From 'Nostoc azollae' 0708 (GTDB lineage Bacteria > Cyanobacteriota > Cyanobacteriia > Cyanobacteriales > Nostocaceae): a stretch of 64,000 bases of DNA. Positions within the stretch are counted from its first letter, which is position 1. Each line of letters starts with the position of its first letter. A model generated the notes under the pieces. The model was given only the letters and a program-made list of their open reading frames with translations, had not been told where the DNA came from and made no database searches. The position numbers were made by a program, and so were the translations under genes. Shown here piece by piece: positions 1 to 10,707 of the stretch. The DNA lies in contig NC_014248.1 in NCBI RefSeq assembly GCF_000196515.1, positions 3,786,001 through 3,850,000 on the forward strand, given 5' to 3'.

Positions 1-108
1 CTGGATCTCATTCAAATCTTGGGAGTTTTATTAGTAACTGGTGGTGCTGTTGCTCTCAGCTTTGAGAAAGTGCAAACTCAATCGCAATCTTCTAGCTTCA
101 AGAATTAA
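1..108 (+). CDS. C-terminal tail of a membrane protein (possibly EamA/DMT-type transporter), cut by the window edge
   Basis: Frame 1 is open from the first base to a TAA at 106-108 and encodes 35 residues. They begin with a hydrophobic stretch rich in Gly, Val and Leu (LGVLLVTGGAVAL) followed by a short polar tail rich in Gln and Ser. A final membrane helix of this composition is typical of EamA/DMT-family permeases, but so little is visible that only 'end of a membrane protein' is safe. Confidence 0.35.
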   Translation: MDLIQILGVLLVTGGAVALSFEKVQTQSQSSSFKN

Positions 109-1418
<1,310 letters not shown>

Positions 1419-1634
1419 TCTGACACAAATGTGATATGTGTAGAAAGCAAAGTTCTCACATTATCTTAGTAGTCAGTGAAAGCAAATTCGAGAGGGTTAA
1501 AGCTGGAACCTTATTTTATTTGCTCCTCAAACTTGCCTTAACCCCATCATCTTTGGTTGGACAGACTAGTCGGGTGGAAAGTTTCCCAACCCTAGAATTA
1601 TGCGACTCACTGCTAACTTTAAAGCGTTACCAAT

Positions 1635-2213
1635 TTACTTAATGCTAGGAGCTGATGGCATGGGAACAGTCTCAAAACGAGGCATAGAAACCGGTGGTGT
1701 TGTCATTCCAGTTCCAATGCCACTAGACCGATCACTGGTATCTATACAAGTATCCAAAGCCTGAATTGAAGTCATCTCAATTTCTTGACCCAAGCCAACT
1801 ACACACTGAGCAAAAGTCATCGGTAATAAACTACGTCCACAGTAGGTTAAGGTAGCTTGATTAATTTCCTCCTTAGTGCTTTTGCTAATACCCACTATAC
1901 AGGTAGCTAAATCTTCCGGACGGCGGGCTTGACCACAGGAATAAAGGGCATCTTTAGGGTTAATCTGTGTCTGCTTTTTAATTTGAGCCACGCAGGTAGA
2001 CAACTCTCTGGGTCGCATTGCTGTGGCACAACCTTGAGATGCTGCTTGTGTTGCGACTCCTACACTCAATAATTGCGCTGCACAGGCACGGTAATCATTT
2101 CTATAAGAGTCTATAACAGCGTGGCTCGGCAGAATATTTGTTAACAATCCAGCTATAGCTACAACTGGAACTGTGAAAATTCTGCTGCTAATTTGTTTTA
2201 GCCTTTTTATCAT
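1635..2213 (-). CDS. Secreted cysteine-repeat protein of unknown function
   Basis: The 192-residue product has a clear Sec signal peptide: a basic start (MIKRLKQISSR), a hydrophobic core to about residue 27, and a likely cut after SHA at residue 32. The mature part carries about four imperfect repeats in which pairs of Cys are spaced by about 15 residues (YSCGQARRPEDLATC, TYCGRSLLPMTFAQC). These could form intra-repeat disulfides in the periplasm. The last 30 residues are Pro/Met/Ser-rich. I recognise similar cyanobacterial hypothetical proteins but know of no function. It is convergent with hetR, from which it is separated by about 215 bp. Confidence 0.7.
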   Translation of the reverse strand: MIKRLKQISSRIFTVPVVAIAGLLTNILPSHAVIDSYRNDYRACAAQLLSVGVATQAASQGCATAMRPRELSTCVAQIKKQTQINPKDALYSCGQARRPEDLATCIVGISKSTKEEINQATLTYCGRSLLPMTFAQCVVGLGQEIEMTSIQALDTCIDTSDRSSGIGTGMTTPPVSMPRFETVPMPSAPSIK

Positions 2214-2636
2214 TGCTATTCTCCGTTATTCTCCAAACACCCAAGGCTATGCTAACTTAGAATTTTCTCACCCTGTTCTAAAATTCAGGAATTTTTTGCT
2301 TCTCAAATTGATAACTAAACCTAAATCATCAATAATGTCCTTAATGATCAGATTGTGCTGATTTTTCTCTCCTTGTGTATAATCTAAGCACGCATCAAAA
2401 ATGCGGAATTTACAGCAAAATTCAGGAGTCAGGAGTAAAATACGCTTGATACTTGATAGTGGGGCTTGGCGTAAGCCATTTTTTGATGGAAACTGCGGAC
2501 TTTATTTACCTGCAATCTGCTGTATATCTATCTGTTCACAGATAATTTTATTGATAATCCTCTAGCTAATTGGAGCAAGGAATGTAATAATTAAAAATTT
2601 GGGTAAAGTTTAAACAGGATTAAATTAAGGAAACTC
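2214..2636. other. Intergenic region between the Cys-repeat gene and rpsD
   Basis: The two flanking genes diverge from here, so it should contain both promoters. It includes one short heptamer-type repeat (CAGGAGTCAGGAG near 2423) and a GGCTTGGCGTAAGCC inverted repeat near 2463-2477. The segment just before rpsD is AT-rich and could be its leader. No gene is visible. Confidence 0.4.
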
Positions 2637-3245
2637 ATGTCCCGATATAGAGGGCCTCGCCTCAGAATTGTCCGCCGCTTGGGCGAATTACCAGGCCTAA
2701 CTCGAAAAAGTGCTAGACGCGCCTATGCACCAGGACAACATGGTCAGAACCGTAAAAAACGTTCTGAGTATGCTATCCGTCTAGAAGAAAAGCAAAAACT
2801 CCGCTTGAACTACGGGTTAACAGAAAAACAAATGCTGCGCTACGTTCGTAAAGCTAGGCGTGTAACTGGCTCTACTGGACAGGTTTTGCTGCAATTGCTC
2901 GAAATGCGCTTAGACAATACAGTTTTTCGCATGGGTATGGCCCCCACCATTCCCGGAGCACGTCAACTAGTAAATCATGGTCACGTCACTGTTAATGGTC
3001 GTGTAGTGAATATTGCCAGCTATCAGTGCCGTCCTGGTGAAGAAATTGCTGTGAGGGATAATGAAGCATCCAAGAAATTGGTGGAATCTAACTTGCAATA
3101 TCCCGGTTTAGCTAACCTCCCCAATCACTTAGAATTTGATAAAAATAAATTAACTGGCAAAGTTAATAGTGTGATTGAAAGAGAATGGGTAGCACTACAA
3201 GTTAATGAACTGCTTGTGGTGGAATACTACTCACGTCAAGCGTAA
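2637..3245 (+). CDS. rpsD: 30S ribosomal protein S4
   Basis: S4 binds 16S rRNA early in small-subunit assembly and acts in decoding fidelity. The 202-residue product starts [20 protein letters not shown] and has the usual cyanobacterial and plastid length. An N-terminal basic region is followed by the S4 RNA-binding domain at about residues 92-155 ([11 protein letters not shown] ... GHVTVNG). Start chosen at the ATG preceded by AAGGAAA. It stands alone, as in other cyanobacteria, not in the alpha operon. The spacer after the gene carries short tandem repeats. Confidence 0.98.
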   Translation: MSRYRGPRLRIVRRLGELPGLTRKSARRAYAPGQHGQNRKKRSEYAIRLEEKQKLRLNYGLTEKQMLRYVRKARRVTGSTGQVLLQLLEMRLDNTVFRMGMAPTIPGARQLVNHGHVTVNGRVVNIASYQCRPGEEIAVRDNEASKKLVESNLQYPGLANLPNHLEFDKNKLTGKVNSVIEREWVALQVNELLVVEYYSRQA

Positions 3246-3246
3246 T

Positions 3247-3292
3247 AGTCAGTGGTCAGTAGTCAGTAGTCAGTGATCAGTTATCAGTGATG
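3247..3292. repeat. Short tandem heptamer-like repeats (AGTCAGT/AGTTATC type)
   Basis: Immediately after rpsD the sequence repeats degenerate units of the AGTCAGT kind about six times. Such short tandemly repeated sequences are common between genes in Nostocales. They have no spacers and so are not a CRISPR array. Confidence 0.8.
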
Positions 3293-3341
3293 AATTGTTA
3301 TTCTTTTCTGTTCGCTGTTCCCTGTTCCTAATGACTAATGA

Positions 3342-4265
3342 CTAACCCCCAATTTGCGACATGGTACGGGTGTAATAGCCGACTGTACCTGAGTCGCGTT
3401 GTTTAAAGTTAATTTCAGATTTGAAGTTTAATAGTTGTCGAACTTGTTGTTGCAATTGAACGGTGCTAATACCAGCAAGCAAAGAGGTTTTTAAATCGAT
3501 TTGACCAGTTTCATTTAATAAGCAGGGACCTAACCAGCCATCAGCACGTAGACCTAATCGATTACAACGATCACAAAAACATTATAATATCTGGCTGATA
3601 AAACCTAGTATTCTCTTCCCTCCTGGAATTTGAAACACACCAGCAGGTCCATTACCAAAGATTTGGGCGATCGCTAAATAATTGACCATTACCAATAGGC
3701 ATAAACTCAATAAACCGGACGTGCCAATTTTTGTCAATCGTCAGCGCGGCTAAATCTAAAATTTCATGGTCATTAACACCAGGAATTAATTACAAATACA
3801 TTTAACTTTAACGGATCAAAACCCACATTATAGGTAGCTTGAGTCCCTTCCCAAACTTGTTGCCAACGTCCACGCCCATGATTACCCATAATTTGCTCAA
3901 AGGTATCTGGGTCAAGAGAATCTAAACTAATATTAATCCTTCTTAAACCTGCATCATAGAGATTCTTCGCTATGGGTGCTAATCAAAATCTATTAGTAGT
4001 CATTGCTAAATCCTGAGTTTGGGGAAAATTGGCAATTTCCTTCACCAACTCCACCACACCAGGACGTAACAGAGGTTCACTACCAGTCAAACGAAACTCG
4101 GTAAAACCGACAGGAATAAATACCTCTTGAATCAGAGTGAGAAGTTCCCCACCAGTTAACAACTGTTGTTTGAGGATATAGTTTAATTCTGCACCCTCTG
4201 GCATACAGTACAGACAACGGAAATTACAACGATAAACTAATGCGGAGATAGTCTACGTGGTTCAT
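3342..4265 (-). pseudogene. moaA: Decayed moaA (GTP 3',8-cyclase, molybdopterin synthesis)
   Basis: The radical-SAM enzyme MoaA starts molybdenum cofactor synthesis from GTP. On the minus strand the start (MNHVDYLRIS), the radical-SAM motif (RCNFRCLYCMPEG), middle blocks ([28 protein letters not shown]), the second cluster region ([16 protein letters not shown]) and the C-terminus (TRTMSQIGG) can all be read, but not in one frame. Lesions include about five bases missing between ISL and RCNF near 4232, an in-frame TGA after MTTNRF near 3983, an AATT duplication near 3785 and a further shift after GNGQLF. The remaining length (924 bp) is slightly short for the family. MoaA function is lost unless another copy exists. 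Confidence 0.93.
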
Positions 4266-4489
4266 TTTTGTTTAGCTGAAGTCTAATTTCTAGATTATCG
4301 GAAACAATTAGAAAGTGCCTGGTATCGCGTAAGTTAGAAACGAGGATCAAATAGCAGCATCGGAATCAAAAGACATTAGCTATTATTAGGTGTATCTGTA
4401 GTTACGTTGTTAACAATCCGTCAAGTATTAGCACAGAATAAATTGCAGGTAAGAGTTAACCGCTACTTAGAAGTTCGCAAACTTTCCAG

Positions 4490-5029
4490 GTCTGTCACCT
4501 ATAAAAATAAACAAAGATCGATTTATTTGGCGTTTGCGCCCCAGTTGGATGTGAATGTTGATAGTGGCTGTTATTGTCCTGCTGGGAATCTTTTAAGCAC
4601 TGGAATGGATCATACCTATTTCGCCTGCGCGGAGAAGCTAACTAGGATGAGCGTGTGGTAATAGTGGTAATAGATGATAAAAGTTTAAATGAGTTTGGAC
4701 AGTTTCCGTGGACAAGGCAAAAGTACATTAAAGCCCACAAGATACCACAATATTCCTTTGTGGATGTAGTATAGCAACAAATACCTACTCAGACTTTCCA
4801 AAACAAAATAGTGTTGGTGGGAGTTACAGCTCCTGGTATTGACGGGTTGATAACTCCCTTTGACTGTGCTCCCCCTAAAGGGGATATGTCTGTACACACT
4901 ACGATGACCAGTAATGTTTTACAGAGTAATTTCTTCCATCCCTTTCCTCCAGGGGGATGGGTAATGTTATTTTTACTGGGAAGACCGGGTTTATATTGGG
5001 CGATCGCTGTTGTGCTTCTAGACAATTAG
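4490..5029 (+). pseudogene. Remnant of a CHASE2-domain sensor protein
   Basis: CHASE2 is an extracytoplasmic sensing domain found in cyanobacterial kinases and cyclases. Readable pieces are WRLRPSWM and ALEWIIPISP near 4535-4635, then DERVVIVVIDDKSLNEFGQF around 4646-4705. Next comes YSFVDVV, an in-frame TAG at 4772-4774, and the C-terminal CHASE2 block KIVLVGVTAPGIDGLITPFD from about 4805. The pieces need frame changes, and roughly 150 residues of the domain are missing between FPWTRQKYI and KAHKIPQYS. Nothing of the membrane helices or output domain remains before the TAG at 5027. The 5' limit is uncertain. Confidence 0.75.
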
Positions 5030-5282
5030 TTTAATTTTTTAACTCTAGGATTCTATTCTATTTTTGAAAAAATTCCGTTCCGTACACTAGAAGTTTTATT
5101 CTTGGTTATTCCCTATTGCCTATTCTCTGCCCTAACGAGTAATTCTGGCTTACGGCACGCAAGCCATCATAAATCAAACCGGATTGCTATATAATATTTA
5201 GCTGTTTGTTGTTGCCTATTCTGTGTAAGTACGCAGTATTTGTGACAATCAACCGATCGCACACACCAACCAGCTATCCATC

Positions 5283-6314
5283 GTGCAAGATACCGACTCT
5301 ATGAATGACCTTGCTGCTGCACTGCAACAGCCAGTAGACTTAGACTTTGAACTCCCAGATCCAGAAGATGAACAGATTGCTGAGTCTGACTTTTTACAGC
5401 AGTTAGATGTAGCTTGGCAAGTATGTGATCGCTTTGATTTGCAAACAGAAATTTGGCGAGGTCGCATTTTACGGGCTATCCGCGATAGAGAAAAAAAAGG
5501 TGGTGATAGCAGAGGTACTGGTTTCCTCAAATGGTTGAAGGAACGGGAAATTAGTAAAACTCAAGCTTATTCCTGGATTCAATTGGCTAACAGTGCTGAT
5601 ACTCTCCTAGAAGAAGGCAAACTTGATCCAGGCAGTGTTAATAATTTTAGTAAACGGGCATTTGTAGAAACCGCCAAAGCCCCCCCAGAAGTACAACAGA
5701 TGGTGAGTGAAGCCGCCCAAAAAGGCGATCGCATCACCCGCAGAGAAGTCCGTCAACTCAGCGACGAATGGACAGCCATGTCTTCAGAATTCTTACCTGA
5801 ACCAGTTAAGGAAAAAGCCGCAGATAATAGCCTTCCTGCTCGCTATATTGCCCCTCTGGTCAAGGAAATGGAAAAACTGCCAGAATCACACCGAAGGGTA
5901 TTACAAAGGGATATAGCGGCTAATCCTGATATTGATACTCTCAAACAAGCCACCACAGAAGCCCGTCAATTAGCAAAATATCTCAAATCTGCTGCCCAAG
6001 TTCAGGCACTGACAGAAGAAAATGTGGATATTGAAACCGCATTAGAAGAAGCCCAAAGAATAGGCTGTTTGAGTATTGCGGCGGATTTAGTAAATCAAGC
6101 ATCTCAAATGGAACAAAGTATAGCCAAGTTATACATGACTTGGAAAAAAATCAGTAACTTGGCTGATAGATTATACGTTGATACTGGTGCAAGTACCCCC
6201 AATTTGCGAGCGCTCCTCAGTTGCGTAGAACCGCTGGGAGGAGAAGTCATGGAACTGCAACTGAGTGGTCCAAGAGAACAAACGATTAGGTTACAAATTC
6301 AGGAAACAAGTTAG
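5283..6314 (+). CDS. Conserved cyanobacterial protein of unknown function
   Basis: The 343-residue protein is soluble and mostly helical, with an acidic N-terminus. Residues about 55-115 (GRILRAIRDREKKGG ... GFLKWLKEREISKTQAYSW) resemble the conserved block of DUF3102-type proteins, in which a short helix-turn-helix-like segment follows a charged helix. Residues 180-275 are long amphipathic helices. Weak similarity in layout to ParB-like DNA-binding proteins can be imagined but no ParB motif is visible. The start is either GTG 5283 or ATG 5301; neither has a good ribosome site. It stands alone between the CHASE2 remnant and the convergent pterin dehydratase gene. Confidence 0.65.
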   Translation: MQDTDSMNDLAAALQQPVDLDFELPDPEDEQIAESDFLQQLDVAWQVCDRFDLQTEIWRGRILRAIRDREKKGGDSRGTGFLKWLKEREISKTQAYSWIQLANSADTLLEEGKLDPGSVNNFSKRAFVETAKAPPEVQQMVSEAAQKGDRITRREVRQLSDEWTAMSSEFLPEPVKEKAADNSLPARYIAPLVKEMEKLPESHRRVLQRDIAANPDIDTLKQATTEARQLAKYLKSAAQVQALTEENVDIETALEEAQRIGCLSIAADLVNQASQMEQSIAKLYMTWKKISNLADRLYVDTGASTPNLRALLSCVEPLGGEVMELQLSGPREQTIRLQIQETS

Positions 6315-6363
6315 GTGATTAGGGACTGGAAAATGGAGGAGATTAATTAATTCCTATTCCCAA

Positions 6364-6657
6364 TTACGAACTATAGATTTCTTCCATTTTCTTCGCTAGT
6401 TCAATATCTAAATTGCTGATAGCATTACCGTTGTCGTGGGTAACAAGATTCACCCAGACCGTGCTGTAAACATTAAACCATTCCGGGTGATGTTCCATTA
6501 TTTCCGCGTGAACGCCGACAGTTACCATCCAACCCAAGGCTGTAGCAAAGGAATTAAATTTGTATTCTTTGTATAACTTGCCTTCTTTAATTTGCCATCC
6601 TGGTAAACTATTGAGGGCTTGTTGTAGTTCGGTTTCGCTGAGTTTGTATCCTGCCAT
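6364..6657 (-). CDS. 4a-hydroxytetrahydrobiopterin dehydratase (pterin-4a-carbinolamine dehydratase)
   Basis: This 97-residue enzyme dehydrates pterin-4a-carbinolamine during recycling of tetrahydropterin cofactor. The family signature is complete: HAEIMEHHPEWFNVYSTVWV followed by THD and a final Asp in the helix NLDIELAKKMEE. The length is normal for the one-domain family. It lies 44 bp after the small membrane protein gene on the same strand and may be cotranscribed with it, though no functional link is known. Confidence 0.93.
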   Translation of the reverse strand: MAGYKLSETELQQALNSLPGWQIKEGKLYKEYKFNSFATALGWMVTVGVHAEIMEHHPEWFNVYSTVWVNLVTHDNGNAISNLDIELAKKMEEIYSS

Positions 6658-6701
6658 TTTCTTAATTTATACAAAGGTTTCTAAATACTTATTCTATCCA
6701 A

Positions 6702-6965
6702 TTAGAATCTTTTTCTGTTTTTCCGCTTCCATCTTTTGAACAATATCCGCAAGTAACGGAAATTCAAATAATGTCGATATCGCTGCACTACTTCTTTTCC
6801 TACCAGTAGCGCACCTAACCAAAATATAACTTCAGCCAAAACCAATAACGCTGGTACTAACAGGGCTTTTTGGGCAACGGAAAGTGATATAAATGGCAAA
6901 ATTATTGCCATCGCCAGCCAGGGTAAAAATGAGATAATGATTAAAAATAAACCCAGCTTTTGCAT
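6702..6965 (-). CDS. Small two-helix membrane protein (transporter-suffix-like)
   Basis: The 87-residue product has two membrane segments, about residues 4-28 and 35-57, then a strongly basic cytoplasmic tail (RYLRILFKRWKRKNRKRF). The pattern WLGALLVGKEVVQRYRHYLN resembles small cyanobacterial proteins annotated as 'transporter suffix domain'. No enzymatic motif is present. The ATG is followed directly by a hydrophobic helix, which supports this start. Confidence 0.6.
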   Translation of the reverse strand: MQKLGLFLIIISFLPWLAMAIILPFISLSVAQKALLVPALLVLAEVIFWLGALLVGKEVVQRYRHYLNFRYLRILFKRWKRKNRKRF

Positions 6966-7250
6966 AATTTTTGTTGGTAATAGAATCTGAGTTTAGTATT
7001 TTTATCTGTTTGGTTGTAGTGGCTTACCTTACATTTCAGATCTTTTATTTCGCGCTAAGATGCAAATAATAAAGCGAAAAAAATGGCTTATCTCATTTAC
7101 ACAAAATCTTGGAGTAGTGACATAATATTAGTTAAGGGTGGGTTAGATTGCCTATTAATATTTACAGTATATTGCAGATCAATGAGGTACAGAATCTAAA
7201 TTGAAACCAAGACAGCAAGAGAGTTTTACTCCTGACTCCTGCTGTATAAT

Positions 7251-8555
7251 TCATTTCTTTCTAATTCTAGGTTCTATAACATCAGGATTAACATCAAAAT
7301 ATTTAGCAGCTTCTGACATATCAAATGTTAATAACCTGGTTTCTCCTAAATCTTTTAAATCTTTACCAAACTTAAGTTGGGAAGATTTTATACCTAACAC
7401 TTTAATAATTTCTGATGCTACAGCTTGAGCTAAAAGTGGAGGAACAGAGTTACCGATTTGTCTAAAACCATGCCATTTTGTAGGGTGAAATCTAAACCAA
7501 TCAGGATAAGAATGCAACCGTGCAGCTTCTCTAACAGTAATACATCTAGGTTTAAAAGGATGTATGGGACGAGGGGAAGTAAATGCACCTTTATTACTTG
7601 CTGTTCCTGCTCTGAGTGTGTTACATAAGCCATCAGGAGCTAGTTTATAAAAACGGCTGATTGGTTCGATTTTTCCATAGGGAGTTAATGCAAATCTTTC
7701 GATGGATTCGGGATTATGTTTTGTTCTTAAACTGGATGTTAGAATGTTATGATTAAACTTACGCTGATAGGAATAATTATTTTTGGATAGGCTAGGATGA
7801 CGCATTTTTTTCCCGTAATTACTAGGTTTTCCAAAATCAGTTACTACCCAATCCTGTTGATATAATTCTGGATAATTTTCTATTTCCGGTAGGTCTTGAA
7901 TAGCTTGCAAAACTGTAGGTGTTGATGGTAATTTTGATAGTGCAATTGTGGTGCAAGCTATAGAGTTATTAGATTTGGCAGGATGGGTAATTTTATCTGG
8001 ATGATTTGGTAATTTTAAATCTTGACGACAACCTAATAAAAATAATCTTTCTCGATTTTGTGGTACTCCATAATTAGCAGCATTTAATAATTGATAATTT
8101 CGATTTACTTTATAACCATTATTTTCAAACTTATCAATTATTTCCGTAGTAAATTCTTTGTGTTTACCTACGGTCATTCCTTTAACATTTTCCAAAACAA
8201 AAAAATTAGGTTGTAGTTCCAAAACCAACCTAATAAAATGGAAACCTAGAGTATTTCTAGGGTCATCGATAGAACGTTTACCAATTAATGAAAAGCCTTG
8301 ACATGGTGGACCGCCAAACACTACATCAATTTCTTGATTACCAATGTCAGAACTATTTCTAATTTCTGACCCTGTTGTTTCTTCTACACTTTTACATAAG
8401 ACTTTCCAAAAGGGAAAGTTAAATTTATGAATTGCACAATGAATTGGGTCTAGTTCTACAGATACAAGTACATCAAAACCTGCTTGTTCAAAGCCAAGGG
8501 TCATACCTCCTGCACCTGCAAATAAGTCAACTGCAATTGGCCGTTGTCTAAACAT
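7251..8555 (-). CDS. DNA (cytosine-5) methyltransferase, probably solitary
   Basis: The 434-residue protein transfers a methyl group from SAM to C5 of cytosine in DNA. Conserved blocks appear in order: motif I FAGAGGMTLGFEQAG (residues 12-26), motif IV GGPPCQGFS with the catalytic Cys near 90, motif VI ENVKG, motif VIII QNRERLFLLGCR, and motifs IX/X (REAARLHSYPDWF, QIGNSVPPLLAQAV). The target-recognition region lies between VIII and IX. No restriction gene is adjacent, so it looks like an orphan methylase. Its layout resembles what I recall of the cyanobacterial CGATCG methylases (M.Ssp6803I type), which act on the HIP1 core; that specificity is an inference. It follows lpxB by 50 bp. Confidence 0.92.
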   Translation of the reverse strand: MFRQRPIAVDLFAGAGGMTLGFEQAGFDVLVSVELDPIHCAIHKFNFPFWKVLCKSVEETTGSEIRNSSDIGNQEIDVVFGGPPCQGFSLIGKRSIDDPRNTLGFHFIRLVLELQPNFFVLENVKGMTVGKHKEFTTEIIDKFENNGYKVNRNYQLLNAANYGVPQNRERLFLLGCRQDLKLPNHPDKITHPAKSNNSIACTTIALSKLPSTPTVLQAIQDLPEIENYPELYQQDWVVTDFGKPSNYGKKMRHPSLSKNNYSYQRKFNHNILTSSLRTKHNPESIERFALTPYGKIEPISRFYKLAPDGLCNTLRAGTASNKGAFTSPRPIHPFKPRCITVREAARLHSYPDWFRFHPTKWHGFRQIGNSVPPLLAQAVASEIIKVLGIKSSQLKFGKDLKDLGETRLLTFDMSEAAKYFDVNPDVIEPRIRKK

Positions 8556-8605
8556 TTTATCTGTAACCTGTTATTATCTGCAACCTGTCATCTGTAATCT
8601 ATCAC

Positions 8606-9763
8606 CTATATTTTCATTTCTAAAATTTCTTTTGCAGCGCGATCACACACTCCTAATTCCCCCAAATATTCCCGCATTTCTTGATAACCTTCTAAAGTTT
8701 TTTGTTTCTTTTCATGATTTAATAATAATTCCATTGCAGCTTGAGTAATATTCTCTGCTGTGGCTTGTTCTTGTAGCAATTCTGGGACAATTTCCCGCAT
8801 CACAACTAAATTCACTGGTGAAGCGAAGGGAATAGAACCTTTAAGAATATTACGCCCTACCCAAGCAGTAAAAGGACTAAGACGATAAACAACTACTTGC
8901 GGTACATTTAACAGAGCTAATTCTAAATTTACAGTCCCAGATTTGGTAATTGCAAAATCAACAGCTGCAAAAACTTCTTGTTTTTGATCTGATACAATTG
9001 TTGCTTGTAAAGCATAATGTTGAATACCTTTTTCAATTCTATCTCTAAATATTTCCAAAGATAGAGGAATCCAAAAATGTACTTCTGGTAATTTAGATTG
9101 TAGGTTTTGAGCAGCTTGAAAAATTACTGGTAATAGATATTTTAATTCCTGATGACGAGAAGCGGTTAAAAGAGCGATCGCAATTTTTTCTGGTTTAATT
9201 CCTAAACTTGTCCGCGCTGCTTCTCGAGTCGGCGCATTGGCCACCTTATCAACTAAAGGATGACCAACCCAATGAACTCTAGCCCCCTTCTCCTGATAAT
9301 AACGAGCTTCTTCAGGAAAAATCGCCAATAACTTATCCGTAAAGCTAACTATGCGTTTTGTTCTCTCGAAACTCAGCGACCAAACCCACTCTTGGGGAGC
9401 GATGTAATACACCACAGGCACATTAGGAAAATGTTCATGCATATAACTACCAATCCCGATATTAGGGGTCATGTAGTCAATTAGCACTATTAAGTCAGGG
9501 GGATTTTGTTTCAAGTAAGCGATTGCTCGTCGTTGTACCTGTATAGTAGGTATAAAATACGGTAAAGCCTCAATTATTCCCATCGAACCAATACCGCTGG
9601 TGTCACCCAAAATAGTTGCCCCAGCTGCGGCCATTTTATCCCCACCCAAAGCCACAATCTCTAATTGTAACCCCCTCGTCATAACCTGACGCTGAAGCGC
9701 CGTAATTAACAGCGCCCCCTGCAAATCTCCAGAAACTTCCCCAGTGCTGATAAATATCCGCAT
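8606..9763 (-). CDS. lpxB: Lipid-A-disaccharide synthase
   Basis: LpxB (GT19 family) joins UDP-2,3-diacylglucosamine and lipid X into the lipid A disaccharide on the inner face of the plasma membrane. The 385-residue product has normal length. It starts MRIFISTGEVSGDLQGALL and shows the family blocks YYIAPQEWVWS, VGHPLVD and FAITKSGTVNLELALLNVPQ. It is the last gene of the lpxC-fabZ-lpxA-lpxB series, 125 bp after lpxA. Confidence 0.97.
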   Translation of the reverse strand: MRIFISTGEVSGDLQGALLITALQRQVMTRGLQLEIVALGGDKMAAAGATILGDTSGIGSMGIIEALPYFIPTIQVQRRAIAYLKQNPPDLIVLIDYMTPNIGIGSYMHEHFPNVPVVYYIAPQEWVWSLSFERTKRIVSFTDKLLAIFPEEARYYQEKGARVHWVGHPLVDKVANAPTREAARTSLGIKPEKIAIALLTASRHQELKYLLPVIFQAAQNLQSKLPEVHFWIPLSLEIFRDRIEKGIQHYALQATIVSDQKQEVFAAVDFAITKSGTVNLELALLNVPQVVVYRLSPFTAWVGRNILKGSIPFASPVNLVVMREIVPELLQEQATAENITQAAMELLLNHEKKQKTLEGYQEMREYLGELGVCDRAAKEILEMKI

Positions 9764-9888
9764 TTGAATTTTAGATTTTAGATTTTAAAGTTTGGTTTTT
9801 CTGCTTCCTTCTTGTATTCACTTTTATGGAATCCAATGAATGAATGATGAATTTAGGAGTGATTCATCCATCATTCATCACTGATAAA

Positions 9889-10707
9889 TCACGACTCATC
9901 TCTTGTGCCTTTTCTCGCCTTTCCAGGAATCAAACCGCGTCTTCCTGGCATTTGTGAATGCCGTAAGAAACGGTGTAGGTGTTCCAATTGTTCCGTATCT
10001 CCCAACATTTCTAACTCGACCAAAGCATCTTTAAAAAGCAAATTAGAACGGTAGAGAATACGAAAAGCTTTTTTCAGAAGTTCGAATTCTTTAGCAGACA
10101 TTCCTGAGCGTTTTATTCCCACCAAGTTGAGCGATCGCACCCGTGACGGATTACCCTCAACTAACATATAAGGCGCTACATCTCGATCAATGCGAGTCAT
10201 CCCGCCCACCATGGACATACCACCAATATGTACAAATTGATGCACACCTAAAACGCCACTTAATCTAGCTCTTGACTCAATGTGAACATGACCCGCTAAA
10301 GCCACAGAATTAGCAATCACCACCGAGTCTTCAATCACGCAATTATGACCTATATGAACATAAGCCATAAATAAATTACCATTACCGATTACCGTCGCTT
10401 CCCCTCTACCAGTAGCACGGTTAATAGTCACATATTCACGAATTGAATTATTGTCGCCAACTTTCACCCAAGTTGGTTCTCCTACATACTTCAGGTCTTG
10501 GGGTTCCATACCGATGGCAGCACCAGGAAAAATATGATTTCGCGCTCCTATATCACATGGACCTTCTAGAACAGTATGAGAGCCAATAACAGTTTCCTGT
10601 CCGACTTTGACATTCGCTCCAATCACAGCATAAGCACCGACTTGCACCGTTGAGTGGAGTTCCGAATTTGGATGTATTACAGCAGTTGGATGAATAAGTG
10701 TCTTCAA
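9889..10707 (-). CDS. lpxA: UDP-N-acetylglucosamine acyltransferase
   Basis: LpxA performs the first acyl transfer of lipid A synthesis. The protein is a left-handed beta helix of hexapeptide repeats (IHPTAVIHPNSELHSTVQVG onward), with the catalytic His in YVHIGHNCVIED and the family C-terminal helices (LVGIKRSGMSAKEFELLKKA). I prefer the TTG at 10707, preceded by GGAG nine bases upstream, which gives KTLIHP right at the N-terminus and 272 residues. The open frame extends to a TTG at 10758, but those 17 residues do not look like LpxA. The gap of 181 bp to fabZ may hold a promoter. Confidence 0.95.
   Translation of the reverse strand: MKTLIHPTAVIHPNSELHSTVQVGAYAVIGANVKVGQETVIGSHTVLEGPCDIGARNHIFPGAAIGMEPQDLKYVGEPTWVKVGDNNSIREYVTINRATGRGEATVIGNGNLFMAYVHIGHNCVIEDSVVIANSVALAGHVHIESRARLSGVLGVHQFVHIGGMSMVGGMTRIDRDVAPYMLVEGNPSRVRSLNLVGIKRSGMSAKEFELLKKAFRILYRSNLLFKDALVELEMLGDTEQLEHLHRFLRHSQMPGRRGLIPGKARKGTRDES

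Noticed and set aside
4811-5029. Independent small gene of 72 codons
   Set aside because: It is the in-frame C-terminal block of the CHASE2 remnant following the TAG at 4772, not a separate gene.
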